A stretch of 64,000 nucleotides of DNA from the NCBI GenBank assembly GCA_017643395.1, contig JAEPNP010000002.1, positions 412,290 through 476,289 of the forward strand, in the 5' to 3' direction. The notes beneath the pieces are model-generated. The model saw only the letters and a program-made list of their open reading frames with translations. It ran no database searches and was not told where the DNA came from. Position 1 is the first letter of the stretch, and the number at the start of each line of letters is the position of its first letter. Below, in pieces: positions 46,526 through 56,456 of this stretch. The stretch comes from Rhodothermales bacterium (lineage in GTDB: Bacteria > Bacteroidota > Rhodothermia > Rhodothermales > UBA10348). Position numbers and translations under genes: made by a program.

Positions 46526-47543
46526 CGTCAAGCAGGTCGTGCGGGACATAGGCGAAGTCAAAGCCGAACCTTACCTGGGCCACCTGCACCTCAATGCCCG
46601 TTCCCAGCGACAGGTGGCTGTCCACGTTGTCCAGGAAGCCGTCGCGATAGCCCGCGCGGGCGTCAAACGTGACGGTGCGAGTCTGATAGCGCAGTTCGGC
46701 GCCCACGTCCGAGTTCAGGTTGTTGTCGTTGGTCTGGTGTGCGTCTGCGACTGCCATCACGGAGACAGGCCCGGTTTGCACGACGGGCATGGCGACTCCA
46801 AATCGGAACGAGAGCGGCAGATCCCACCGATCCATGCGGAGGCGGGCCGGGATGCTCTCGGAGGAGCCCGTATTGTTCTCGTCGATGTCGATGTTGCGCT
46901 CCGAATTGATGCCGTCCATCTGCATCTTGCCGCCGAAGTTGCTGATGGAAGCCGCCACCTGCAAGCCGCGGAAGTACTCCGTCACGAGCAGGAAGCCGAA
47001 GTCGAAAGCGATGGTGCTGGCGCGCATGTCACGGATGCGCTGGTGCACATACTTCACCGTGCTCCCGAAGTGGAAGGCGTCGGTAAGCGGTGCGGAATAC
47101 GTCAGTCCCAGGCTGAGGTCGGCCGCGGAGAACGTGGCGCCCGTGCCCTCGGGGCTTGCGACCGTGCGCACCTCCATGTCGCCGTAGTTCACGACGGCCA
47201 TCGAGAGCCCCAGAACGGATGATCCGAACGCCGGAACGACCACACCGGCACCGTCATAGCTGATGCCTGCGATCCAGTCATGGTGGGTGAAGTAGGCACC
47301 GCCCAGCTGACCTGAGGAAAGGCGACGGGAGGCCGCGCCGGGGTTCCAGAACAGGGCGTCCGGTCCGCGGGCCAGCGCGGTGTACGCGTGACCAAGGGCC
47401 TGTCCGCGAGCCCCGGTTCCGAGCGTCAGGAAAGGAGCCGCCGTCGTACCGACACGACTCTGTGCCGTCGCGTCGTGAGCGGCCATCAGCAGGAGCGCAG
47501 CAATGAGAAGCGCCGGCCGGAAGTTGAATCGAGCGTTCGTCAT
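46491..47543 (-). CDS. PorV/PorQ-family outer-membrane protein
   Basis: 350 aa outer-membrane beta-barrel related to PorV/PorQ (UPF0164-like), the T9SS shuttle proteins that deliver cargo to the cell surface. The signal peptide ends at ATAQ. The N-terminal mark is RVGTTAAPFLTLGTGARGQALGHAYTALARGPDALFWNPGA (seen in part at about 30-70), a family signature. The chain ends in the aromatic FDFRIHF. It overlaps both neighbours (ATGA with the giant protein and 35 bp with GH5). An extra PorV-like protein inside a PUL suggests a dedicated surface-assembly role. Confidence 0.85.
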   Translation of the reverse strand: MTNARFNFRPALLIAALLLMAAHDATAQSRVGTTAAPFLTLGTGARGQALGHAYTALARGPDALFWNPGAASRRLSSGQLGGAYFTHHDWIAGISYDGAGVVVPAFGSSVLGLSMAVVNYGDMEVRTVASPEGTGATFSAADLSLGLTYSAPLTDAFHFGSTVKYVHQRIRDMRASTIAFDFGFLLVTEYFRGLQVAASISNFGGKMQMDGINSERNIDIDENNTGSSESIPARLRMDRWDLPLSFRFGVAMPVVQTGPVSVMAVADAHQTNDNNLNSDVGAELRYQTRTVTFDARAGYRDGFLDNVDSHLSLGTGIEVQVAQVRFGFDFAYVPHDLLDDVRMFDFRIHF

Positions 47544-50500
47544 TTGATCACCGCAAACTTGCCCACATGCTCGCCGATGCCCTCAGCTTTCACGTGGTAG
47601 ATGTACACGCCGTAGGCGATGTCCTGCAGACCCTCGGTCTTCATGTCCCAGAACAGCGCACCGTCGGAGCCGACACCGTCATGGCGCAGGGTCTTCACCA
47701 GTTCACCGCGGATGTTGAAGATGCTGATGGTGCAGGTCCGGGGCAGGTTCGTGAACCTGATCAGACGATCACCCCTTCCGGAGATTTGCGAGCGCTGCTC
47801 GTAGCCGGATGCACCCACGTAGGGATTCGGCACCACGGCGATGTCGTCCAGCTCGGACTTGGCGATCTCCGGATCAATGAACGAGTCCCGGATCGTGAAC
47901 TGGAACATGTCCCCGTCAAAGAACTCTTTGAGCGTGGTGATGCGCAGACTCTGCCCGGGCTCGGGTGGGTTGGAGTTCTCCCCCTCGGGAATGTTCACCT
48001 TGACGCGATAGCGGAATTTCCGCGTGCGGCCTTCGCTCTCCACGATGATGATCTCATCGCCTGAATCGAAATCCTGGCTCCGGTTCTTGTCCTCGACAAA
48101 GAGATCGATGGTCTCCCCCGTCGTCGCGTTGCGGGCAAAGAAGGGATAGTCGTCCCGCAGGAACGTGAATCCGAAGCGCGGCGGCGTGTAGACCGAGTCG
48201 GCAGGATTCACCCAGACTAGCTCGTAGTCGAACGGCGAGTGGGTGAACAGCGTGGTCGAGTCCCGTTTGACATCCACCACCCAGTTCGAGTCGTAGCCGT
48301 CCAGGCTGCGCGGATCCAGCCCATAGATCTCGTTTGCGGTACCGGGGTTGGCCAGGAAGCCGGTACGGTCCAGGTCATACGTGATCTGGTTCGGGATGAC
48401 CTCGAAGTTGTTGATCTCGACCACAAAGCCATCGATCATCGGCGTCACCCCTACCAGCGGGCTGCGCGAGATCACCGTTTGACCGGTGCCCGCGTCATAC
48501 AACTCGTAGGCCACCGTGTCGTAGAGGTCGTTGCCGGGCACGTCAGACGGGCCTGAGAAGAACCGCATCTGGTACGGATTCTCCGGCTTGACGAGGTCCG
48601 GCACCACGATGCGTACATCAATGCTCCCCGAGCCAATGCCCTCTGTGGGCTTGGACAGGTCTTCGTTGGTCGCTGCATCCACCAGTCCGGCCGGCCGCGA
48701 TCTCGGAATCACAATGGCCGCGTTCTGGGACACGCCGACCACGTTTCCTGCCAGGTCCACCGAGATGTTGAACACGTTCTCCTGCGGATCGAATTCGGTG
48801 GTGCCGTCATCCGCATACACGCCGCGGTCGTAGGCGACCAGCGCGTAGTAATACGTCAGACCGTTGGTGACGTCTTCGTCGATGTAGAAGTAGCTGAGTC
48901 CCGAGTCGGAGCCCAGGTTGTACACCGATTCCCCGCCCAGCACCGTGACCGGGCCGCGCAGGCCGTTGTCCAGGTCCCACTGGGCGATGGGCTTGTAGAA
49001 GGTCGGCGTACCGTTCAGGTCGGAAATCAGGCGCGAGTCCGAAAGCAGCGGGTCTGTGCCCTTGTACAAACGATAGCCCTCGAAGTCGAATTCCTGCGTG
49101 AACCGGTCAAAGGACGCCACCGCCAGGGTATCCCAGGTCAGGGTCACACGTCCGTCTCCAGGCACAGCCGTCAGCGTGGGCGTGAAGGGCGGCTGGGCAA
49201 AGTTGTAGTCGTTGTCGTAGATGCTCTGCACCGTGCGACGGTTCTTGAAGAAGTCGTTCTCGTCCTCGCCAAACAGCCACGCCGTTGAGAAGAAGTCGGT
49301 CTGGTTCGGAGCGAGGGATACGGGCCCCGAGACATACATCAGGAACGGTTCGACATCAGCGGTCTCGGCTGCCGGAGCGGTACCCAGCGGGAACTGCGCA
49401 AAGTTCAAGACGCGGTCGAAGAGCCAGGTGTCGTCCCGCAGGTTGTCTCCCGACTCATAGAACGGCCTCGCATTCAGGTCGTAGCCGGTCAGGCCGATCT
49501 GGTCCGATTCGTCCACGTCGAGTTCGTCAAAGGCCGGTTCGCCCGGGGTCGGCATGCCGTCCGCCTCCCCGTCATCCGGACCCGGATAGTTGAGGTCGAA
49601 CGGGCCCTTGCCGTCGCGCCCCACATCGGAGAAAACCTGTTCGCCGGAGTCGTAGACACCGTTCTCATTGGCATCCTCGAATCCGACCCAGTCCAGGTTC
49701 TCATCCCCCGTCCACCAGACGCCCCGTCTGTAGGCCGGCCGGTCCTCCAGAGCGCCATATACGCGCTCGAAGTTGATCATGTCGTAGCGGGAATTGACAG
49801 CCGCGGCAATGGCGTCCTGCCCTTCTATGCGATCTCCCGCTCCACCAAAACGCTGCTCGTCGGCAATGCCGTCCTCATCATTGTCCAGACCATCGTTCGG
49901 CCGGGCCGGACTTTCGAGAAATGCGAAGCCCGTATAGCCCAGATCATAGAGGGTGCCGTCCGTGCGCTGTCCGATGCCATCCTGGTCCCACCCGTAGGTG
50001 ATGTCGACCTGGGGGTCGAATGCCGCGTTCTCGTCACCCTCCTCGTTGCCAAGACCGTAGTCCATGATCTGCGCGAAGAAGATGCCTTCGTCGCCGGCCA
50101 GATTGAAGCGGTAATCAAAGGAGCCCGTGTTCGTAATCCTGTAGAGGATGAACATGGTGTCCTCCGCCAGCAGGTTTGCCCACTGGAAGAGCCGGACGGT
50201 CGACTGCAGGGCGAGCCCTCCTTTTGTCGAGTCGGCAGCATCCGGATAGAACACGCCAAACTGGGAAAGCGGCAACCCCGTGTCCGGGTCCAGGTGGTAC
50301 TCCTTGTCCGAGTAGTCATCGACTACGTAGAAGGATTCCAGGTCGGCGTTGAACACGCCGCGACCGAAGAATCCATTCCACTGACCGCCCCAACCCGGGT
50401 CGTCGGGATTCTCCAGCCGATCCGGCCAGAACTGCGGCCAGGAACTCGGGTCGTCCGACAGTGCCGGAGTGGGCTCGCGCTCTCCCAGACGGTTGATGCG

Positions 50501-50974
50501 GTCGGGATTGTGGAAGCCGCTCAGCGGCAGCCATCCCCAGAGCGTGCCGTCGGGACCAAGGCGCTTGCCGGCATCCCGGTAGGTGAGCAGCACCGGGTTC
50601 ACAAGCGTATCGGCAAGGCCGCCATAGCTGGGCCACTTCGCCCGCTCACCGGGCACGCGCCCCGCCACGAGCAGGCCGATGCCGTCGATGTGCCTGCCGC
50701 CGATCCCACGAGGCCAGACGCCCCAGGGCAGGTCGGACCAGCGAGACAGCTCGCCGTGGTTTCGGAAGTTGGTTTCGATCAGGTTGCCGTCCAGGATGCC
50801 GCGGGCAATCCAGTCCTCATCGCCCCGGTACTCATCTGGGATACTTGAACCTTCCTGAGCGGCAACCGGAAGCACGGCCAGGGCCAGAAAGCCGGTTACC
50901 AGAAGTCGGGCGAAGGAAGCGCCGAAGGAAGCGCGACGCACGGAGTCAGGGAGTCTGTACATATGCGCTGGCAT
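47540..50974 (-). CDS. Giant T9SS cargo protein with Ca-binding-like repeats and FN3
   Basis: 1144 aa secreted protein of no named family. The signal peptide ends at VLPVAAQ. The first half carries Asp-rich loops (DNDEDGIADEQRFGG, DANENGVYDSGEQ, DDGEADGMPTPGE) like calcium-binding thrombospondin-3/dockerin loops. A FN3 domain is near residues 625-720 (AVPGDGRVTLTWDT, FEGYRLYKGTDP). The C-terminus (about 1065-1144, ISGRGDRLIRFTNLP, FNIRGELVKTL) is a FlgD/T9SS type sorting region. It sits between the TonB receptor and the PorV-like gene. A surface glycan-binding partner replacing SusD is inferred, not shown. Confidence 0.8.
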   Translation of the reverse strand: MPAHMYRLPDSVRRASFGASFARLLVTGFLALAVLPVAAQEGSSIPDEYRGDEDWIARGILDGNLIETNFRNHGELSRWSDLPWGVWPRGIGGRHIDGIGLLVAGRVPGERAKWPSYGGLADTLVNPVLLTYRDAGKRLGPDGTLWGWLPLSGFHNPDRINRLGEREPTPALSDDPSSWPQFWPDRLENPDDPGWGGQWNGFFGRGVFNADLESFYVVDDYSDKEYHLDPDTGLPLSQFGVFYPDAADSTKGGLALQSTVRLFQWANLLAEDTMFILYRITNTGSFDYRFNLAGDEGIFFAQIMDYGLGNEEGDENAAFDPQVDITYGWDQDGIGQRTDGTLYDLGYTGFAFLESPARPNDGLDNDEDGIADEQRFGGAGDRIEGQDAIAAAVNSRYDMINFERVYGALEDRPAYRRGVWWTGDENLDWVGFEDANENGVYDSGEQVFSDVGRDGKGPFDLNYPGPDDGEADGMPTPGEPAFDELDVDESDQIGLTGYDLNARPFYESGDNLRDDTWLFDRVLNFAQFPLGTAPAAETADVEPFLMYVSGPVSLAPNQTDFFSTAWLFGEDENDFFKNRRTVQSIYDNDYNFAQPPFTPTLTAVPGDGRVTLTWDTLAVASFDRFTQEFDFEGYRLYKGTDPLLSDSRLISDLNGTPTFYKPIAQWDLDNGLRGPVTVLGGESVYNLGSDSGLSYFYIDEDVTNGLTYYYALVAYDRGVYADDGTTEFDPQENVFNISVDLAGNVVGVSQNAAIVIPRSRPAGLVDAATNEDLSKPTEGIGSGSIDVRIVVPDLVKPENPYQMRFFSGPSDVPGNDLYDTVAYELYDAGTGQTVISRSPLVGVTPMIDGFVVEINNFEVIPNQITYDLDRTGFLANPGTANEIYGLDPRSLDGYDSNWVVDVKRDSTTLFTHSPFDYELVWVNPADSVYTPPRFGFTFLRDDYPFFARNATTGETIDLFVEDKNRSQDFDSGDEIIIVESEGRTRKFRYRVKVNIPEGENSNPPEPGQSLRITTLKEFFDGDMFQFTIRDSFIDPEIAKSELDDIAVVPNPYVGASGYEQRSQISGRGDRLIRFTNLPRTCTISIFNIRGELVKTLRHDGVGSDGALFWDMKTEGLQDIAYGVYIYHVKAEGIGEHVGKFAVIK

Positions 50975-53754
50975 CAAAACTTGACGTTCAGGCCGAGGGA
51001 AATACGCCGCGGCGGTGAGTACCAGTCCTGGCGATAGAAGAACTCGTCCAGGGAATTGAGTCCGCCGACGGCACCTCCCGTCTGGCGTACGAGCTCTTTT
51101 TCAAGCGACTCTTCGGCATTCCCGGTCGACGCGTAAACCGCGTACTGGACCGGCACGTCGAACAGGTTTTCGACCTGAAGGAAGGCCTGAACGTCGCGCG
51201 ACGTGAACGGCAGCGAGTAGTACGCCCGCAGGTCCGAGAAGAACTGCAGCGGCCGGTCGTCATTGTTCGTGAGGGTCGACCGCACAAAGTCCCGTACCGT
51301 GGTGTACGGTTCACCGCTGCGCAACCGGTTGATCATCGTGACCTGAAGCCCCTCTACCGGGGTAACCGTCACCGTGCTGTTCAGCACGTGGCGCCGGTCC
51401 CAGTTGAGCCGCACCAGCGAAAGGATCGGATCGAGGCCCGACTGCTGGCGGCCGAACGCCTCCCCGGGATCGGAGGAGGTCCCCTCGGCAAACTGCAGGG
51501 TGTAGTCCAGCGTCCAGGAGAGATTCGCCCCCGGCTGCTGGAAGAGGGAGAATGTCAGTCCGCGGATGGTGCCGTAGTCACGGTTGATCCAGCGAACGGC
51601 GAAGTCTCCATTGGGCAGTCGTGCAATTTCCTGCCCCGTCAGATTGCGTACGTCCTTCGAGAAGATCGTGAGCTCCAGACCCATGTTGTCAGTCAGGCCC
51701 TGTTGCAGACCCACCTCGAACGAAAGTGTACGCTCCGGATCGAGGTTGGCGTTGCCGAACTGGTTTGAACTGGAGGCCGGGTTGACTTCAAACTCCGGGT
51801 TCGTGTACAGCAGGCTCAGACTCGGCGTCTGGAAGAAGAGACCCGCCGAAAAGCGCATGACCCCCGTCGACGAAATCGGGAAGGCGATGCCGAGACGCGG
51901 CGATAGCTGCATCTTGACGTCGGCGTCTTCACGGTTGGACGTCGTCTGCCCGGTGGGCACTTCGAGGCCCGTGTTCGGGTCGATGGTCGTCACAGCGACC
52001 TCCTCCGCGTCCGCCTGCTGCCATTTCACAGGGATGGCGTAGTCCGGATCGAAGTAATCGAAGCGCAGACCTGCATTCACAATGAGGCCCGTGAATTCCA
52101 TTTTGTCCTGGATGTACGCAGAGAACTCCAGGGGGCTGGCCTTCAGCGAGTCCCCGGCAAATCGATCCGGAGAGGGCTGCGGCTGGAAGCGCGTTCGGGA
52201 AGACTTCTCGATGCCGAACGAGGTGTTGTCCAGGCTGTGGAATCGGGCAAGGATGCCCGCCTTGGCCAGGTGCACATTGTTCAGCTGGCTGGAGAAGTCA
52301 GCCAGGAGCGTATGCGTCTGGGTGAGTTCGTCAACCTGAAAGAGGTCGTTGCCGCCCACGGCAAACGCGTTCTGACCGGCCAGCGAGCTCAGCTGACTCG
52401 ACTGGTGGCGATTGTCGAACGGACTCTCGTAGAGATAGCTGTCATACTTGTCCCTCAACAGGCTGTAGCTGACCGTGCCGAACGACTTCGATCCCACGGC
52501 ATAGCGCGCCGACAGAATGTGGGTCTGGGAGGAAAAGTAGCCAGTGTTCAGCCCGGTCGGCACGTACTTCGAGCCGTGGCTGAAACCAGGGAAGTTGCCG
52601 TCCTGCAGGAAGAGATTGTACTCGAACGTGGTCCGGCCCAGCTTGTAGTTGAGGGTCGAGTTCAGCGAGAGGCGCTCCACGCCGCTCATGGAGACGAAAT
52701 CACCGCTGCCGGTGGATTCGATCACCCAGAAGTTGCTGGGCAAACCGGAATTCAGGAACTGGGACGAGTCGCTCGGCGCGAAGAGGTCACGGCCGATGAG
52801 GTGGCCGCGATCCAGACGGTACCTGCCGGTCATCTGCAGACCGAACTTGTCCTTGATGATGGGGCCGCCCACAGAGACCTGCACGTCGCTCTGGTTGATG
52901 GCGTCGGCCGCCTCCGAATAGGGCACCATCACAGACTGGAAATCGTCGGCAGAAAGGAAGCTGCCAGAATTGACGGTGCGCTCGAGGAACTCCACCTCGC
53001 GACCTGAGGCTATCGTGCCGATGTAGCTCAGGAAGGAGCCGCTCCAGCGGTCGGGAACGTCCTTGGTGACGATGTTGACGACACCCGACTGCGCCTGTCC
53101 GTACTCGGCATTGAAGACGCCGGAGATCACCTCCAGCGACTCGACCATGTTCTGTTCGACCTCGAACGCCGCCTGGTTGTTGAAGGCGTTGTTGATGGGC
53201 ACGCCGTTCACCAGATAGGCCACCTCACCGGATCGGCCCCCGCGAAAGCGGCCGTCTACCACGCCGGCCTGGAGGTTGACGGCGTCATTCAGGGACGTCA
53301 CGGGCAGCGCTTCGAGTTGCTCCGAGTTGACCACCGCAGTGGTCGTGGTCCGGTCCACCTGAACCACGCCGCGCTCAGCGGTAATCACCACTTCCTGGCC
53401 TTCAAACACCTCCTCGGCCAGGTTGAAGTCGACGCGGGTGGTCTTGTCGACGATCACCTCCACGTTTTCGACAAGCTGGCTGGCGAAGCCGATGAAGCTG
53501 GCCCGCACTGCGTAGGTACCCGGACGCACGCGAAGAATCTGATACTGACCGTCGAGGTCGGTAACGCTGCCCTGCGTGGTCCCGTCAATGACGACGTTCA
53601 CCCCGGGCAGCGGATCGCCCGTCGTGGCGTCTATGACCGTTCCCGCAATCTTGCCGTAGATGACGGGCGAATTCGTGTCGGCGGAAGCTGAGGGTGCGTA
53701 CCCCATCCAGAGCAGCAGCGCTGCCAGGGGTAGCCACCTGGAGATTCGTCCCAT
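50974..53754 (-). CDS. TonB-dependent receptor (SusC-like)
   Basis: 926 aa outer-membrane receptor. The signal peptide ends at SASA. A carboxypeptidase-regulatory-like domain (about 33-115; GTVIDATTGDPLPGVNVVIDG) is followed by the plug (about 130-240; VVITAERGVVQVDRTTT, VNLQAGVVDGRFRGGRSGEVAYLVNGVP) and a 22-strand-type barrel ending ISLGLNVKF. It would import oligosaccharides across the outer membrane. No SusD gene follows; the giant T9SS protein overlaps its stop by one base. Confidence 0.93.
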   Translation of the reverse strand: MGRISRWLPLAALLLWMGYAPSASADTNSPVIYGKIAGTVIDATTGDPLPGVNVVIDGTTQGSVTDLDGQYQILRVRPGTYAVRASFIGFASQLVENVEVIVDKTTRVDFNLAEEVFEGQEVVITAERGVVQVDRTTTTAVVNSEQLEALPVTSLNDAVNLQAGVVDGRFRGGRSGEVAYLVNGVPINNAFNNQAAFEVEQNMVESLEVISGVFNAEYGQAQSGVVNIVTKDVPDRWSGSFLSYIGTIASGREVEFLERTVNSGSFLSADDFQSVMVPYSEAADAINQSDVQVSVGGPIIKDKFGLQMTGRYRLDRGHLIGRDLFAPSDSSQFLNSGLPSNFWVIESTGSGDFVSMSGVERLSLNSTLNYKLGRTTFEYNLFLQDGNFPGFSHGSKYVPTGLNTGYFSSQTHILSARYAVGSKSFGTVSYSLLRDKYDSYLYESPFDNRHQSSQLSSLAGQNAFAVGGNDLFQVDELTQTHTLLADFSSQLNNVHLAKAGILARFHSLDNTSFGIEKSSRTRFQPQPSPDRFAGDSLKASPLEFSAYIQDKMEFTGLIVNAGLRFDYFDPDYAIPVKWQQADAEEVAVTTIDPNTGLEVPTGQTTSNREDADVKMQLSPRLGIAFPISSTGVMRFSAGLFFQTPSLSLLYTNPEFEVNPASSSNQFGNANLDPERTLSFEVGLQQGLTDNMGLELTIFSKDVRNLTGQEIARLPNGDFAVRWINRDYGTIRGLTFSLFQQPGANLSWTLDYTLQFAEGTSSDPGEAFGRQQSGLDPILSLVRLNWDRRHVLNSTVTVTPVEGLQVTMINRLRSGEPYTTVRDFVRSTLTNNDDRPLQFFSDLRAYYSLPFTSRDVQAFLQVENLFDVPVQYAVYASTGNAEESLEKELVRQTGGAVGGLNSLDEFFYRQDWYSPPRRISLGLNVKF

Positions 53755-53807
53755 GGTCCAGGGGAAAGTTTAAAGGCCCGGCCCTCGGGGCTCAGGCCTG
53801 AAAACGA

Positions 53808-53840
53808 CCAGGGGCAGGGCCAGACCGGCCCTGCCCCTGG
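53808..53840 (-). terminator. Perfect 14-bp hairpin between PUL genes
   Basis: Arms CCAGGGGCAGGGCC (53808-53821) and its exact complement (53827-53840), loop of 5 nt, between the stop at 53854 and the TonB-receptor start. On the transcript it is followed by only four U. A partial terminator or an mRNA-stabilising hairpin is likely, giving more of the first gene than of the rest. Confidence 0.75.
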
Positions 53841-53853
53841 GTCGCTGGGGGGG

Positions 53854-56142
53854 TTACTTGATCAGCATCATGGAGCGGGTGCGGGAGAATTCCGCACCGG
53901 CGTCCAGACGGAACAGGTACATGCCGGAGGAAAGCTGTGAGGCGTCAAACTGCACCTCGTGCTGACCGGCAGACATGATCTCACCGTTGACCAGGGTGGC
54001 CACCTGCTGTCCGAGCACGTTGTACACGGAGAGCTGCACCTTGCCGGTCTGAGCCAGGCTGAAGGAGATGGTGGTCGCCGGGTTGAACGGGTTCGGGTAG
54101 TTCTGATCCAGCGAGAACGTAAACGGCGTTTCCACATCGTCTTCCGTGTTCACTGCCGTTGCGCGTCCTGCGACGGCGACGGTGGTCCACTGGGACGGAT
54201 TCTGCCACCAGTTGCCGTCGGCGTTGGGCTTCAGCGACCACTGGATCTGGGTCTCGCGGGTCGGCCCTGCGGTATCGGCGTCGTTCAGCGCGATGTTGAA
54301 CGGGACGAGTTTGAACTCGTCGTCGGCCGGCAGTGCGAAGGCCACGTGATCGAGGCCGGTGACGGCCAGCGACTCAAACGGGATCGCACCGAGGAATTTC
54401 CATCCGATGGTATTGCCGCTGCCGTCTACGAGCACGTCAGCTGCCGCACCAGACGCCACCGGCACGCCGAAGTCGGCGGAACCCGGCTGGTCGGCGGCGA
54501 AGAAGGTCGTGGCACCGGTGATGTTCGTGCCGTCATCACTCATGGCGACGAGACGAAGCTGGTAGTCCGGCTCGGAGCCGTTGGCGTACTCGGTGTGCGG
54601 CGATCCGCCAAGGATGCTGCCACCCTGGATGTCACGCACATCGTACGAGCCCCAGCCCATTTCGATGGAGTCATACTGCCATCCACCGTTGCCGGCTTCG
54701 ACAGGATCGCTCTGAGTCGGGAAGGAGAAGAATTCGTCGGTGACTTCGGCGTAGATCCAAAGTGTGCCGCCCTGGATGCGGTCAAAGGCCACTTTCAGCG
54801 AAGCCGAGAGGTCGGTGTCGTCGTCGGGCACGCCACCGGCAGTCTTGAAGTGCGCCTGGTTGATCACGAAGGCGTTTCCATCAGGGAAGCCGTCGTCGGA
54901 GACCGTTCCTGCAGCCAGGTTGTCGAACGCCAGATCAGCGTCGGTATCGGTCATCGCGTAGATGACCTGCTGCTGCGGAAGATCGGCGTTGGCAACACTT
55001 CCTGCGCTGGCCGACACGTCCGTGTTCTCTGCACCGAAGAGGCTGGTGCTGGTGACGGCGTAGTGCACGTCCAGCGGCGCCATGCTCGGGTGAGGCACGG
55101 CGATGCTGTGTGTCACTTCGAAGGCGGCCGCGTTGAACGGCACGGTCGCGATGGCGGACAGTTCTCCGGCGTCGATGCGAGCCTGAGTGATCGGGGCGAG
55201 GTCGGCGTAGACCTTGTAACCGCCGAAGTCAGGATTGTGCGTCCAGGAAATGAGGTTCTCGGATCCACTGGCGGTCATCGAGACAGCGCCCATGGCGGCC
55301 GGCGAACCAGCAGCAGCTGAGATGTCCGTGGAGGAGTCGCCGATGTACACGTTGTCGAGCAGCACGGCAGCGCCACCGTGGTTGTAGTCAAAGTGCACCG
55401 TCAGTCCACGCACCTTGTCCCACTCGAAGTCCTGCCAGCGGTCATCGTTCGGGCCGTGCGGCGTACCGGAAGTACCGCCCCAACCTGCCGTCTCACCGGA
55501 CCAGCCACCGGCGTAGTCCCAGTAGGCGGCCAGAGAATCCAGCGGCGTGTCGAGCGCGGAGCCGTCGACTTTCTTGCCAACCAGGGCAGAGTCGTGCACA
55601 GCCACGTTGCTGGCCGGCAGCGGGATGGCGAGCTCATGCCATTCGCCGTTCCGCGCCCAGTTCGGGATGTACCACTTTACGCGGCCCTCGCGGTTGTTTT
55701 CGACGGCACCGCCATCGGACCAGTCGAAGAAGGTCAGAGAGAGGCAGTCGTCAGGGGCCGTGCCGAAGGCGGAGTTGTCAGCGCCCGGGCAGAGTGCCTT
55801 GCCGGCAAACGCGGGATCAACCCACATGCGCAGGTAGAGCGACTTTCCGGAGTCGGCTGTTTCGCCGACCATGGCGGTCATGTCACCGCCCTGGGGAGCA
55901 TCGGTGCTGTTGAGCTGGAAGCCGGGGGCTGCCCAGTCGGCGTAGGTGAACTGAGCAACCTTGTTGGAGCTGTCAGTCGGGTCGTCCACCGTCTGGCCGT
56001 CATAGCCAGGCAGCAGCACGTTGGTGCCGTCCACAAAGAAGACGAACTCTGCGCCGAGGTCCGTGGACTGGGCGGAGAGTTGTGCAGGAACGGCCGCTGC
56101 GAGGAGAAGACCTGCAAGGGTCCACGCGGTAGCGTTTCGCAT
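53854..56142 (-). CDS. Secreted CBM9-like surface protein with T9SS sorting domain
   Basis: 762 aa, first gene of the ten-gene operon. The signal peptide ends at LSAQ. The N-terminal beta domain (about 27-275, ending in VLLDNVYIGDSST) resembles carbohydrate-binding modules. FN3 follows (about 285-375), then a CBM9/DOMON-like domain (about 390-640; TLWIYAEVTDEFFSF, GWQYDSIEMGWGSYD), then the sorting domain with the canonical NYPNPFNPATTISFSL. It lies directly behind the operator-promoter at 56242-56286. A surface glycan-binding role, perhaps in place of SusD, is inferred. Confidence 0.82.
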   Translation of the reverse strand: MRNATAWTLAGLLLAAAVPAQLSAQSTDLGAEFVFFVDGTNVLLPGYDGQTVDDPTDSSNKVAQFTYADWAAPGFQLNSTDAPQGGDMTAMVGETADSGKSLYLRMWVDPAFAGKALCPGADNSAFGTAPDDCLSLTFFDWSDGGAVENNREGRVKWYIPNWARNGEWHELAIPLPASNVAVHDSALVGKKVDGSALDTPLDSLAAYWDYAGGWSGETAGWGGTSGTPHGPNDDRWQDFEWDKVRGLTVHFDYNHGGAAVLLDNVYIGDSSTDISAAAGSPAAMGAVSMTASGSENLISWTHNPDFGGYKVYADLAPITQARIDAGELSAIATVPFNAAAFEVTHSIAVPHPSMAPLDVHYAVTSTSLFGAENTDVSASAGSVANADLPQQQVIYAMTDTDADLAFDNLAAGTVSDDGFPDGNAFVINQAHFKTAGGVPDDDTDLSASLKVAFDRIQGGTLWIYAEVTDEFFSFPTQSDPVEAGNGGWQYDSIEMGWGSYDVRDIQGGSILGGSPHTEYANGSEPDYQLRLVAMSDDGTNITGATTFFAADQPGSADFGVPVASGAAADVLVDGSGNTIGWKFLGAIPFESLAVTGLDHVAFALPADDEFKLVPFNIALNDADTAGPTRETQIQWSLKPNADGNWWQNPSQWTTVAVAGRATAVNTEDDVETPFTFSLDQNYPNPFNPATTISFSLAQTGKVQLSVYNVLGQQVATLVNGEIMSAGQHEVQFDASQLSSGMYLFRLDAGAEFSRTRSMMLIK

Positions 56143-56241
56143 GAGGGTAAATCGTTGAGTTGGCAGGGAGCCGGAATCAGGAAGTCAGGCAGGAAGAACC
56201 TTGGCCGAAGTCGGGCGCGGTGGGTGTTCTTGCAACTTCCC

Positions 56242-56255
56242 TGAAAAGGTTTTCA
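56242..56255. promoter_or_regulatory. LacI-type operator of the PUL operon
   Basis: 14-bp dyad TGAAAAGGTTTTCA (arms TGAAAA/TTTTCA, GG centre), identical to 60168-60181. It lies 2 bp downstream of the -10 box, over the expected transcription start. Confidence 0.82.
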
Positions 56256-56257
56256 AG

Positions 56258-56286
56258 AAAGTAAACTCTTTTCATACTGCCGTCAA
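56258..56286 (-). promoter_or_regulatory. Promoter of the PUL operon
   Basis: TTGACG (56281-56286), 17-bp spacer, TACTTT (56258-56263) on the minus strand. The operator begins immediately after, so bound repressor would block initiation. Confidence 0.7.
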
Positions 56287-56456
56287 GGGCAGCCTCCCGT
56301 CCGCCACTCATCAAGCGATGAGGTCAACCGCCGAAACTGCTCAAAAACCGCTTTCCGGCACCCTGTGCTGCCGCCGCTGGTCGCAAAGATGAAAATCTTG
56401 TCACGACGACCAATCATGGGCTTTGCCCCGTCGTGGCCGCTCCGGTGGCTCCACGC

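Larger units (their letters stand above)
56143..56456. other. 314-bp regulatory gap upstream of the PUL operon
   Basis: Contains the LacI operator (56242-56255), promoter (56258-56286) and a leader of about 105 nt before the start at 56142. The left part toward 56456 shows no gene or clear structure. Confidence 0.7.

Noticed and set aside
53959-55320. 453-codon plus-strand open frame
   Set aside because: Antisense to the well-supported CBM9/T9SS gene; Arg- and Val-rich shadow sequence.
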